A DNA stretch of 48,377 nucleotides from an uncultured Prevotellaceae bacterium (GTDB lineage Bacteria; Bacteroidota; Bacteroidia; Bacteroidales; Bacteroidaceae): assembly GCA_900315455.1 (NCBI GenBank), contig OMZE01000036.1:1-48377 (forward strand). The letters are read 5' to 3'. The notes beneath the pieces are model-generated. The model worked only from the letters and a program-made list of their open reading frames with translations, did no database searches and was not told the origin of the DNA. Made by a program: the position numbers and the translations under genes. Below, piece by piece: positions 16,055 through 24,868 of the stretch (positions within the stretch are counted from its first letter, which is position 1; each line of letters begins with the position of its first letter).

Positions 16055-17184
16055 TATTGTTCTTCTTTCTTCGGCACTTCTTTCTTCTTCGCGCTGAATG
16101 CAGGCTTGAGCATCATGCTCAGACCTATGGTAACAAAAAGGTAAATGAAGGTCATGCCATAGAAGTCGCCACACATGTTGGCTCTTCCAAGGAGGAGAAT
16201 CCTCACCGCGGGATGCACCACGAATAATACGCCCGACAAAGCGCCCAGCCAACTGAAGATATTGTCGAGAAGTTTCACTCTGCTCATCAACTTGACGATG
16301 GTTACTGCCGTGGAAATGATGAAAAGGGGCATGATGAGCCAACTGTAGAAGTTGAACTTGCATACTGTGAGCAGGATGAACGACAATACAAACCATCCCA
16401 GACATGCACTGCCCTTGTGGAGGGAGAATGACCCGACGTGGAGATGTCGCGCTGCGAAAACACCCATGCAGAAAGGCAAGATGGCGAGGAAACAGTTGAT
16501 GCGCAGGTATCTCATTGCCAAACTGGTTGGTGGAACCAATGCCATGGCTATGAGCGAGAATGCCACCATTATCCACATGACTATGTCTTTACGCTGACAG
16601 ATGAACAGACGGTATATCACGTACATCTCCATAATCATGCCGAAAAACCAATAAGGACCTGGCAAAATGTCGCCATGTGGGTTGAGGTTACCCAACATTA
16701 GCAATTGCAGCAACATGTCTTTGGCATCGACGATATATCGGGGATGAGACAGCAGACCGACCATGAGGAAAAGGGCAAGACCTTTCAACTGCATGGTGAA
16801 CATCTTGTTGTAATGGCTGAAGATGAATCTGCGTCGCGACACGCCTTGCCCATTGCCCTTTTCATATTTCAGCACCAGTCCGTAACCGCTGAGGAAAATG
16901 AACAGCATCACACCATAGGGGCAATAGAAAGAGAGGAGGTTGAAAGGCAGTATACCGTCGGGGTGTGACAGGTTGTTCAAAAAACCTTCAACATATTGCC
17001 AGTTATACTGATACTCATTGTCGGTGAAGACGCCCTTGAGCAGATGGGTGAAATTGTTGGTGATGATGAAGATGATGGCCAGGCCACGCATGAGGTTGCA
17101 TTCCGCACGACTGAGCAATGGCTCGGCGGGTGTGGAGGCTCCTGCTGATTCTGGCACGTTCTCTTGAATTTGGTCTTTTGTCAT
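16054..17184 (-). CDS. Acyltransferase-3 family membrane protein
   Basis: This 376-residue integral membrane protein, about ten segments, has the acyltransferase-3/OafA layout: an early RGLAIIFIITNNFTHL, then FLSGYGLVLKYEK with RRRFIFSHYNKMF, and a late segment LSGVLFVVHPAVRILL. In this family the proteins O-acylate sugars of surface polysaccharides or small molecules. The ATG at 17184 is preferred: the longer frame would begin at a TTG inside the -7 box of the gene's own promoter. It lies 106 bases downstream of an AraC regulator on the same strand, which may control it. The typical R-H pair of the family is not obvious here (the His is replaced by Asn in TNNFTH), so the activity is less certain. 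Confidence 0.82.
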   Translation of the reverse strand: MTKDQIQENVPESAGASTPAEPLLSRAECNLMRGLAIIFIITNNFTHLLKGVFTDNEYQYNWQYVEGFLNNLSHPDGILPFNLLSFYCPYGVMLFIFLSGYGLVLKYEKGNGQGVSRRRFIFSHYNKMFTMQLKGLALFLMVGLLSHPRYIVDAKDMLLQLLMLGNLNPHGDILPGPYWFFGMIMEMYVIYRLFICQRKDIVMWIMVAFSLIAMALVPPTSLAMRYLRINCFLAILPFCMGVFAARHLHVGSFSLHKGSACLGWFVLSFILLTVCKFNFYSWLIMPLFIISTAVTIVKLMSRVKLLDNIFSWLGALSGVLFVVHPAVRILLLGRANMCGDFYGMTFIYLFVTIGLSMMLKPAFSAKKKEVPKKEEQ

Positions 17185-17205
17185 GATTCTTTCTTTATCA
17201 GGCTG

Positions 17206-17247
17206 CAAAATTAGATAAAAAAAGCAAAAATCTTGTCAGTCTGACAA
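17206..17247 (-). promoter_or_regulatory. Acyltransferase promoter with adjacent palindromic operator
   Basis: TAATTTTG (17206-17213, minus strand) is a perfect -7 box. About 20 bases upstream, TTGTCAG-T-CTGACAA (17233-17247) is a perfect 7-bp palindrome at the place of the -33 element, with another TGTCA half-site at 17253. This looks like an activator or repressor site. Confidence 0.5.
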
Positions 17248-17290
17248 AGAAATGTCAAAAACCACAGCAAAAAACACACTTGAAATATCA

Positions 17291-18151
17291 TCATTGATGG
17301 GGCTTGTCGCGATACTCACTGGGGGTCAGGCCTGTCTCGCGCTTGAAAAACTTGCTCAGGGCAGAGGGACTGGCAAAGTTCAGACGATAGGCTATCTGGG
17401 CGGCTGTCTCGTCACTGTAGGCCAACCATACCTTGATTTCCTTCACAGCCACTTCGTTCACCCATTCCATCACCGTGCGGCCACTGGTCTGTTTTACCAA
17501 CGTGCTCAGGTAATGGGGGGCAAGACATAACTTGCTGGCGTAGAAGGGAATGTTGCGTTCCCTTGCGGCATGTTGGCTCACCAATGTCACAAACCGTTTC
17601 ATCGTTTCCTCGCGGTGAGTGATGGGACGCAGCGACGTGGCATGGGTGGGCTGGTTCTTGATGTAGAATAAAAGAGAATTGAGGAGCATCTTCATATTCT
17701 GATCGGGGAAGGGCTCCAAATGGGCCATCCGCCACAACAATTCGAAATGACGGTTCACCACCTCATGGGAGACTTCATTCAACCGGAGGCTGATAAACCC
17801 CTCCCCAAACGAGGGTAAGGAAGGACTCTTGTAGTCGAACGAGATACAGTCGACCTCAAAGTCGGGGGAGTGCCCTTGTTTCTCAACCAATGTGTCGGCC
17901 ATGAACACCACCACGTCTCCGGCCTCAAACTCATATTTTACCAGGTTGAAGGAGTAGTTGGCCTTGCCTCGCTTCACGATCACTATCCTGCCTTCCTGCA
18001 AACGGTAGGGCTGGCTGCTCAGCAGGAAATCCTTGCGGGCAAAACTGAAGTCGCGTATCATGAAAAAATGGTCGTGCAGGAACACCTCACCATTCTCCTT
18101 CCAAGAGTCGGTGTGGCTATAGAGTTCCAGTGATATCGTGTCTATTAACAT
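17291..18151 (-). CDS. AraC-family transcriptional regulator
   Basis: This 286-residue regulator has an N-terminal cupin-like effector domain (about residues 20-140: FLLSSQPYRLQEGRIVIVKRG, FEAGDVVVFM) and a C-terminal pair of helix-turn-helix motifs (about 185-282), with FYASKLCLAPHYLSTLVKQTSGRTVMEWVN and the second signature IAYRLNFASPSALSKFFKRETGLTPSEYR. It has no signal peptide and would act in the cytoplasm. It is on the same strand as, and just upstream of, the acyltransferase, whose promoter carries a palindrome; either that or the GH operon upstream could be its target. The effector is unknown. Confidence 0.93.
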   Translation of the reverse strand: MLIDTISLELYSHTDSWKENGEVFLHDHFFMIRDFSFARKDFLLSSQPYRLQEGRIVIVKRGKANYSFNLVKYEFEAGDVVVFMADTLVEKQGHSPDFEVDCISFDYKSPSLPSFGEGFISLRLNEVSHEVVNRHFELLWRMAHLEPFPDQNMKMLLNSLLFYIKNQPTHATSLRPITHREETMKRFVTLVSQHAARERNIPFYASKLCLAPHYLSTLVKQTSGRTVMEWVNEVAVKEIKVWLAYSDETAAQIAYRLNFASPSALSKFFKRETGLTPSEYRDKPHQ

Positions 18152-18208
18152 GATGTGGTGTGTTGGTTGGTGATGAGGGAAATGGTCCCATGCAGTTCAT
18201 GGTATATG

Positions 18209-18216
18209 CAAAAATA
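18209..18216 (-). promoter_or_regulatory. -7 box for the AraC-family gene
   Basis: TATTTTTG on the minus strand fits TAnnTTTG exactly, 58 bases before the start codon. The -33 element is not clear. Confidence 0.45.
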
Positions 18217-18385
18217 CGTTTTTTCTACAAATTATTTTCCTTATTCTTCTAAAATCTTACAAAACGGCAATTATTTCTGCTTATTTGCTCATCGATTTGA
18301 TATTATTTCGTATAATTTTGCAAACTGGAAATTATCTCATTACAAGTTCCGAACAACATACTTGCTTATTATCATATATTCTACG

Positions 18386-18419
18386 GGGGGCGCGCTTCTC
18401 TTTCGCTTTGCGTGCCCCC
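18386..18419. repeat. GC-rich hairpin
   Basis: GGGGGCGCGC (18386-18395) pairs with GCGTGCCCCC (18410-18419), 10 bp with one G-T pair and a 14-base loop. It stands out from the AT-rich surroundings and has no T run. Confidence 0.55.
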
Positions 18420-18435
18420 TCGTCGTTGACAAAAT

Positions 18436-18463
18436 GTCCTGTATGTCGCTATATCATAGCGAC
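18436..18463 (+). repeat. 28-base palindromic element, copy D
   Basis: Flank GTCCTGTAT, arm GTCGCTAT, loop ATC, arm ATAGCGAC. It lies 17 bases beyond the 3' end of the GH2 gene. Confidence 0.85.
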
Positions 18464-18479
18464 CACCCACAAATAAAGG

Positions 18480-21125
18480 TTATTCTCTGGGCCTTGTCGC
18501 TGATGGCATACCGAAATCCTGTTGCTGTTGTTCCACTTCTTCGAGCGACCGGCGGCGCTCTTCCTCGGTCATCCCTGCTTTGGCGGCCGTTGGCAAGCGA
18601 GGGGTGTTGCTCTTTACTGCATGACCTTCCAAGAGTTTCTCATCGTAGCACATCCTACCCATGTAGGGGCGGCTGTTGACGACGAGGGTGTCGGCAATAG
18701 GGGCATGCACACCCTCAAAGGTGGCACGGGCGAAGATTCTAATCTCGCCAGCATGAAGGGTGCTGCGGATGAGCACAGGGGCGCTGCCCCATTCCACGGC
18801 GCGGGGGTTGGCCTGAATGTCGGCACCGCCGATGATTTCTCCTTCGCCCTCAACGCTGAAGGTGATATGCTCTCGGGCCAGACGCCGCACGTTACCCTCG
18901 TCATCGGTCACCTCGGCCACCACCACGATGAAGTCGCTGCCGTCGGCCACCAACTCGCGACCCATCTCATCGGCAACGAGCCGTATCTTCGTGCTGCGGC
19001 GCGAGGGCATCTTCTTTTCCTGGCATACCACCTTACCGCCGATGATACCTTCTGCCACTATCGACACGCTCTGCCACGACTTCTTGTTGTAACTCAATTC
19101 GCGTGCTTTTTCGTAGTTCCAGAAGTCCTTGAACACCACGGGAACGTTGGGCGTCCCCTCTGCCTCATGGATCACGGGCAGAGTGGCTGTCTTCGCCCCG
19201 TCAAATACCGTGAGACGTACGCTGTCGCAGTTGCTGAACACCACCACGTCGGCATCGGAGAAAGGGGTGAGTTCATGGGCGATAAACACCATCGGCTCGC
19301 CCGGAAGGGTGGCATTGGGGAGGTCTACTCCCGGCGCCTGCATCTGTGAGCGGAACATCTCGAAAGCGTATTTCTTCTGGCGGAAGGCATCGTAGATACC
19401 GCCAAAGAAGGCATCGGGATGATAGCCGCGCTGGTGGTCGAAGGGATGCCATAGGCAACCGCCGGTAAACTGCCGTTGCCCGCGGTACATCATGCCGTAG
19501 GTGTCGGCCAACGAGAGGGCGGCCATGAGCATCGGACGCTCTCCCCAACTGCGGGCAGCACGGTTCACGGCATTGTGGGCATACCAGTCGTCTACGTACT
19601 CACCCCACTCACGGGTAAATACACTCTTGTCGGTGATGAGTCTTTTTTCTTCTAGGTTGTAGGGCCAGTCATAGAGCACGTCATAGTTGTCTTTTACTCC
19701 CGCCGACTTCTGGTCGGCGGCGGCAATGGGTCGGCCAGGCCAGGGATATTCCTCTCGGGTCACCTGCAGCGCCTCCAGGGCAAAGTCTTCAGGAAAATGG
19801 GTCTCGTTGAGGATGGGCTCCCACATCAGCACGCAGGGGTGGTTGCGGTCGCGGCGGATAATGTCGCGGGTGTTCTGATGCACCTTCGCTGCCCACTGAG
19901 GGTCTTTGTTCCAGAACTGCCATCCAGGGGTGGGGACGATGACAAAGAGTCCAAGTTCGTCGCAGGCATCCATAAACGAGGGGTCTTGGGGGTAGTGGGC
20001 AGCGCGGATAATGGTCATGCCGGCTTCTTTCAACCGTTTGGCATCGCGCCACTGCTGACTGTTGGGAAGGGCATTGCCCACATAGGCAAAGTCTTGATGG
20101 CGGTTGCCGCCCACCATCTGGTGGTAGGGCTTCCCGTTGAGCCAGAATCCTTCCTTGCCCCGGAATTCTGCCTTGCGGATGCCCATCCTCACCATGCCGC
20201 CGTCGGCACAGCGCTTGCCGTCGAGCACTCGTATTTCGACATCGTAGAGGTAGGGGTCTTCGGGCAACCAGAGATGGGGATTCTTAATGGTGGTGGAAAG
20301 TTGCGCCGTACACATCAGTCCTGCGAGGCCGGCGGGCAGGTCTACACGTTGGCGGATGGTCTTCACCACCTTGCCCCCGCGGTCCTTGATGATGGCCTCG
20401 ATGACCGAGCGGGGCGACAGTTCGCTGTCGTTGCACACCTCCACATCGAGGAATACGTCTGCACTTTGTTGACTGATGTTGTCGTAGTGAAGGAATACAC
20501 CGCCGCCTGCCACTTCATCGCGCTCAAGGGCATCGGTGAGATGGAGGGGTGATTTGCCGATGAGCCACACATCGCGGTACATCCCTCCATGATAGGCGAA
20601 GTCGAGTTGCGACTGGTCTTTCCCGGGAGGGTAGTCTTTATCGTCGCTGTTGTCGGCCCTCAGGGCAATGAGGCAGGTGTCGCCGGCTTTCACGCCATGG
20701 TCGGAGAGATTGAAGATGATGGGCAGGTAGCCGCCTTCGTGCTCCACCACCCTCTTGCCGTTCACAAACACTTGTTGCTTGCCCATCACCGCCTCGAAAT
20801 GCACGGTGATGGTCTTGCCTGCCATGTCGGCAGGCACGGTGAAACGCTTGCGATACCAGCATATGCCTTGATAGTTGCGGCCTCCACTGGCATCGGAGGG
20901 TTCCAGACTTACTGGATGGGGGGCGCACACCACCTGCCATGACGAGTCGTCGAACGATGGACTTTGGGCATTTCGGGCGTTGCCTGGATAGAACCGCCAT
21001 CCTGCGTTGAAGTTATACACCACGCGCCCGCTGTTCTCCAACGGATAGAACCCGGCAACCGACACGTCTTGTGCTGCTGCATACAAGGCAAGGCTCATGG
21101 CCCATGCTAATAAAAACTTTCTCAT
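18480..21125 (-). CDS. Glycoside hydrolase family 2 (beta-galactosidase or beta-glucuronidase type)
   Basis: This 881-residue protein has a signal peptide ending LYAAAQ. Domain order is typical of GH2: sugar-binding jelly roll (about 40-190, with NFNAGWRFYPG and GICWYRKRFTVP), Ig-like domain (about 200-310), TIM barrel (about 310-600) with NRHQDFAYVGNA and IIRAAHYPQDPSFMDACDELG, general acid Glu in EPILNETH (about 441) and nucleophile Glu in FTREWGEY (about 507), then extra Ig-like C-terminal domains. It is the last gene of the GH140-GH78-GH2 operon, 35 bases after the GH78 stop. GH2 includes galactosidases, glucuronidases, mannosidases and arabinosidases; which applies is not clear. In this company a role on rhamnogalacturonan side chains is likely. 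Confidence 0.93.
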   Translation of the reverse strand: MRKFLLAWAMSLALYAAAQDVSVAGFYPLENSGRVVYNFNAGWRFYPGNARNAQSPSFDDSSWQVVCAPHPVSLEPSDASGGRNYQGICWYRKRFTVPADMAGKTITVHFEAVMGKQQVFVNGKRVVEHEGGYLPIIFNLSDHGVKAGDTCLIALRADNSDDKDYPPGKDQSQLDFAYHGGMYRDVWLIGKSPLHLTDALERDEVAGGGVFLHYDNISQQSADVFLDVEVCNDSELSPRSVIEAIIKDRGGKVVKTIRQRVDLPAGLAGLMCTAQLSTTIKNPHLWLPEDPYLYDVEIRVLDGKRCADGGMVRMGIRKAEFRGKEGFWLNGKPYHQMVGGNRHQDFAYVGNALPNSQQWRDAKRLKEAGMTIIRAAHYPQDPSFMDACDELGLFVIVPTPGWQFWNKDPQWAAKVHQNTRDIIRRDRNHPCVLMWEPILNETHFPEDFALEALQVTREEYPWPGRPIAAADQKSAGVKDNYDVLYDWPYNLEEKRLITDKSVFTREWGEYVDDWYAHNAVNRAARSWGERPMLMAALSLADTYGMMYRGQRQFTGGCLWHPFDHQRGYHPDAFFGGIYDAFRQKKYAFEMFRSQMQAPGVDLPNATLPGEPMVFIAHELTPFSDADVVVFSNCDSVRLTVFDGAKTATLPVIHEAEGTPNVPVVFKDFWNYEKARELSYNKKSWQSVSIVAEGIIGGKVVCQEKKMPSRRSTKIRLVADEMGRELVADGSDFIVVVAEVTDDEGNVRRLAREHITFSVEGEGEIIGGADIQANPRAVEWGSAPVLIRSTLHAGEIRIFARATFEGVHAPIADTLVVNSRPYMGRMCYDEKLLEGHAVKSNTPRLPTAAKAGMTEEERRRSLEEVEQQQQDFGMPSATRPRE

Positions 21126-21160
21126 TGTATAGTATATCTGCTGTTTGTCTTGCTTGTCGG

Positions 21161-24100
21161 TTATTGCCCGTCTACCACCAGTTCCACATGCTTGATGCGT
21201 TGGCGCCGCCAGGTATATACCACGTGCAGGTGTCCGTCGCGGCTTTGGATGATGGAGGGGTAGGAGTATTGGGATATGGGACTGTCTTCAAGGGTTATCC
21301 AGTGTCGCCAGTGCTCACCATCGTCGCTGAGGAGGACGGAGAGGGGCGTGCGGACACCTTTGTCTTTCGTGGGCTCGATGGGCCAGTCGTTGCAGACGAG
21401 GGCGTAGCCACCGTCTTTCAGACTCACGGCATCCAGTCCGCTGTTGTTGTTGGGCACGTCGCAGAGTTCAAGTTTGCTCCACGTCTCTCCGTTGTCACTG
21501 CTGTAGGTCACGCCAACCTGCCTGCTGCGGGTGCGGCAGAGGGCTTTTAGGCGGCCATCGGGCAGCACGATGATGCTGGGCTGGATGGTCTTCACACCGG
21601 GGTCACTCTCCACAAAGGGGGTGCGCCGCCAGGTCTTGCCCATGTCGTCGCTGTACTCGAAGTACACCTTCCAGCCATCGCGCTCGTCGCTGGTGGGCGA
21701 TATCAGCCTGCCCTTGTTCAAGATGGGTTTGTTCTTGATGGGACCATAGAGGCTGTCGGGCAGTTGCTCGCGCTTGCTCCAGGTCTTCCCGCCATCTTTC
21801 GATCTCACCATCCAGCCCTTCCATCCGGCTACGTTCTGACCTATCTTGAAGTAGAGTTGCAACTCGCCGCTGGGGGTCTCAAAGAGCACAGGGTTCCAGC
21901 AGGCTTCGCGGTGGTCGGGAGCGAAGACACCGTCGGCCACTAATTGGGGCTCGGTCCAATGGTTGCTGCCTTTGAGTTTGCGACTCACCCAGATGCATAC
22001 GTCGGGGTTGCGCTCATGGGTGCCGCCGAAATAGGTGGCCACCAGGTCGCCTTTCTTCGTCTCTACGATACTCGCGGCATGGCATTGGGGGAAGGGGGCT
22101 TCCTTGTAGAGAAACTCGTCGGCCACCACTTGGTTTCCGCGCTGGGGCAGGGCACAGGTGATGTCGTGAAGTCCCGAACCCAGGTGCTTCGTCTCTCCAC
22201 CGGGCAGACGGATTTCTGCCGTGGTGTTGGCAGGTATCTCGATGTGCCACTGTAGTTGGCCGTTGTCTTTCTTCCAGTGGCTCACCACGGTGCCGTAGAT
22301 GCTGCGGTACGAGGCAGTGACGTCGTCTGTCTCATCAACGCTGAAGTCGGGAGCCAGGACGATGGTCTTGAAGCCATTGCCTGAGGTGATGCCGGCCACG
22401 CATTCATAGAGCCACGACACGAGATCGCCGAGGAGCATCACGTGGTTGCCGCTGTTCATCGCCGGACTGGCGGTGTCGCCGTTCCACAGTTCCCAAATGG
22501 TGGTGGCGCCATGCTCGGCCATATATCCCCATGAGGGAAAGGTAGTGTTGGTGGCCAGCAGCCAGGCGATGTCACCGCGGCCCATCTCGGTGAGGGCGTG
22601 CATCAGCCATCCTATGCCGATGACGCCGCACGACACATGACCGTTGTTTTGGGTGATGATGTTCTTGATGATGTTCTTCTCCACCTCACCGCGCACGTAG
22701 TCATCGGGGGTCATGCCGAAGACGAGGGGCAGCACGTTGGCGGTCACGGTGTTGTTGCCATAGAAGGTGCTGTCGGGATAGAGCAGGTGACCCGGCACGG
22801 TGGTCGTGCCTTCGTTGCGCGTGAGGAAGCGACGGTTGAAGGCTTCTTTCGTCATCGATGCCTCGGTGGCGAAGTGGCGGGCATCGTCAGGCTGTCCCAA
22901 CACCTGCGCATACTGGCTCATCATCCTGCAGATTTTATAGTAATAGGCGGTGGAGATGAGCGTGCCGTCGGTCGTGCGTGCAGGGTCTTCGCTGTGGATG
23001 AGGTGTTCTTCTTCAGGGGGGACGCACCAGTCGCCATAGCGGTCGGTGGCGATGAGGCCGTCCCGCCCATACTGATTCTTCAGGTGCTCCAGCCAGCGTT
23101 TCACGTTGGGGTAGTAGCGGCGCAGCGGCGCTTCGTCGCCATACTGCCGGTAGAGCATGTCGAGACCCATTACCAGGGCGGCGGGCCATGTCACGTTGTC
23201 GGAGTAATAGTTCCAGAATGCAGGTGCTACGTCGGGAATGCAGCCGTCTTCGCGCTGTGCCTCGCAGATGTCGCGCATCCACTTGGCATAGAGGTTGGCG
23301 TTGTCGAAGACAAAGGCCTCGCCATAGCAGCCGCGGGTGCGGTCGCCGAGCCAGGGCTGGCGTTCGTCGCGTTGCGGACAGTCCACGGGCAGGCCTTTGT
23401 AATTGCTCAGGATGCCCCACCACGCATTTTGGTATATCTGGTTGAGTGTGGCATTGCTGGTGGTCATCATTCCGGTGGTAAGCATCTCGTCGCTCACCAC
23501 CTCGCCCACAAAGTCGCTCAGACCGGCATCTTCCAGTCCGGTGATTTCAGCATAGCGGAATCCGTGGTAGACGAAGGTGGGGTGCCACCAGGTGTCTTGC
23601 TCACGGCCGCTGGCATAGTAGCGGTCGGTGCTTTCGGCGTGCCGCAGGTTCTCGGTCCAGAGGTTTCCTGTGGAGTCGAGCCGCTCGGCAAAGCGGATTA
23701 CCACGCTGTCACCGGCCTGCAGCCTGCTCATTCTCACTTTCAGCCATCCGGCCATGTTCTGCCCCATGTCGAGCACCACTTTGCCGCCTTTCTTCGTGAT
23801 GGCCACTGGTGTCACCTGCCTGACGACCTTCATGTTGGGGGCCATGGCTCCACGCAGGGTGCCCAGGGGGATGGCGGTGCGCTCGGCATGTCTCCACTGG
23901 CTGTCGTCAAAGCCGGGACGGGTCCATCCGTCCCACATCTTGTGGGCGTCATAGGTCTCGCCGTCGTACTCGTTGTTCGAGCGTATGGCTCCGTCGGCAT
24001 TCAACCGCCATTTCTCGTCGGTCGAGATGGTCTTCGTCGTGCCGTCGGCAAACTGTACCACAAGGTTCAGACGCAATGTGGGGTAACCGAAACGGGTGAT

Positions 24101-24868
24101 TTTATAGGGCTTCGTGTTTTGCTGCATGGTGTAGTAGCGGCCATTGCCGAGCACCACGCCGATGGCATTGTCGCTGCCGAGCAGGGTGGTCACGTCGTAG
24201 GCATTGTAGAGCACGGTGCGGCGGTAGTCGGTGGGTGCGGGGGCAAGCACGTCGTCGCCCACACGCTGGCCGTTGATGAATGCCTCGTACATGCCCAGAC
24301 CACTGATATACAGCGTGGCATGGCTCACCTCCTTCTCGAGCGTGAACTCCTGGCGCAGATAACGGGCACTCAGCCGGCTGTGCTCCTCTTCCACGTCCCA
24401 GGGCATGGCATGGTCGTAGCCTATCCAGCGCCCATTCCAGTCGGCCTCGGCCAGCAGACCGACGTTCCACATGGCGGTCTCGCTCCAGTCGCTGTCGCCT
24501 TTCGTCGTGCTCACCTTCACGCGCCAGTAGCAGCGGGTGTTGCTGCGCAGGCGTTGTCCGGCATAGGTCACCCATTGCGACTGGTCAGACTGTAGGGTGG
24601 CGTCCCATAGGTCGCCTTCCAATGCCTGGGCTTTCTCGGGGGTGGAGGCCACGATGAGGTGGCAGGCGGTCTGCATCACATCTCTCACTCCGGCATCGGC
24701 ACTGATGACCCATCCCAGGCGTGGGGTGGGGGTGTCGATGCTCATGGGGGCGGTCATCCGCTCGGTGCGGAGGTCAGTCACACTGATGGCAGGCTGTTTC
24801 TTCTTGGCGGCTATGGTAGTGAGAACCACGAGGCACAGCAGCAGGCAGGTCGTTGCTCGTTTCACCAT
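21161..24868 (-). CDS. GH78 alpha-L-rhamnosidase fused to a C-terminal sialidase-like propeller
   Basis: This 1,235-residue secreted protein has a signal peptide ending TTIAA. Residues about 30-890 are a full GH78 rhamnosidase: Ig-like and jelly-roll N-terminal domains, the signature VDCPQRDERQPWLGD (about 492-506) of the catalytic six-hairpin barrel, and C-terminal TTIWELWNGD plus NHVMLLGDLVSWLY. Residues about 905-1235 are a BNR/sialidase-like propeller (FPQCHAASIVETKKGDLVA, SKDGGKTWSK, SDDMGKTWRR and SSDNGETWSK repeats). GH78 removes alpha-L-rhamnose; sialidase-type propellers remove or bind acidic sugars. The start overlaps the GH140 stop by seven bases (ATGGTGA), so translation is coupled. 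One frame covers both parts, so the fusion is real at the DNA level. Confidence 0.93.
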   Translation of the reverse strand: MVKRATTCLLLCLVVLTTIAAKKKQPAISVTDLRTERMTAPMSIDTPTPRLGWVISADAGVRDVMQTACHLIVASTPEKAQALEGDLWDATLQSDQSQWVTYAGQRLRSNTRCYWRVKVSTTKGDSDWSETAMWNVGLLAEADWNGRWIGYDHAMPWDVEEEHSRLSARYLRQEFTLEKEVSHATLYISGLGMYEAFINGQRVGDDVLAPAPTDYRRTVLYNAYDVTTLLGSDNAIGVVLGNGRYYTMQQNTKPYKITRFGYPTLRLNLVVQFADGTTKTISTDEKWRLNADGAIRSNNEYDGETYDAHKMWDGWTRPGFDDSQWRHAERTAIPLGTLRGAMAPNMKVVRQVTPVAITKKGGKVVLDMGQNMAGWLKVRMSRLQAGDSVVIRFAERLDSTGNLWTENLRHAESTDRYYASGREQDTWWHPTFVYHGFRYAEITGLEDAGLSDFVGEVVSDEMLTTGMMTTSNATLNQIYQNAWWGILSNYKGLPVDCPQRDERQPWLGDRTRGCYGEAFVFDNANLYAKWMRDICEAQREDGCIPDVAPAFWNYYSDNVTWPAALVMGLDMLYRQYGDEAPLRRYYPNVKRWLEHLKNQYGRDGLIATDRYGDWCVPPEEEHLIHSEDPARTTDGTLISTAYYYKICRMMSQYAQVLGQPDDARHFATEASMTKEAFNRRFLTRNEGTTTVPGHLLYPDSTFYGNNTVTANVLPLVFGMTPDDYVRGEVEKNIIKNIITQNNGHVSCGVIGIGWLMHALTEMGRGDIAWLLATNTTFPSWGYMAEHGATTIWELWNGDTASPAMNSGNHVMLLGDLVSWLYECVAGITSGNGFKTIVLAPDFSVDETDDVTASYRSIYGTVVSHWKKDNGQLQWHIEIPANTTAEIRLPGGETKHLGSGLHDITCALPQRGNQVVADEFLYKEAPFPQCHAASIVETKKGDLVATYFGGTHERNPDVCIWVSRKLKGSNHWTEPQLVADGVFAPDHREACWNPVLFETPSGELQLYFKIGQNVAGWKGWMVRSKDGGKTWSKREQLPDSLYGPIKNKPILNKGRLISPTSDERDGWKVYFEYSDDMGKTWRRTPFVESDPGVKTIQPSIIVLPDGRLKALCRTRSRQVGVTYSSDNGETWSKLELCDVPNNNSGLDAVSLKDGGYALVCNDWPIEPTKDKGVRTPLSVLLSDDGEHWRHWITLEDSPISQYSYPSIIQSRDGHLHVVYTWRRQRIKHVELVVDGQ

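Larger units (their letters stand above)
18152..18479. other. 328-base intergenic region between GH2 and the AraC gene
   Basis: It is AT-rich near the AraC start, then has a GC-rich hairpin (18386-18419) and palindromic element D (18436-18463). No frame or classic terminator with a T run was seen for the GH2 operon; these hairpins may serve instead. Confidence 0.6.

Noticed and set aside
22598-24595. Long plus-strand open frame of 665 codons opposite GH78
   Set aside because: Antisense shadow of a GC-rich gene with clear GH78 motifs on the minus strand; its translation is His/Val/Gly-rich with no known motif.
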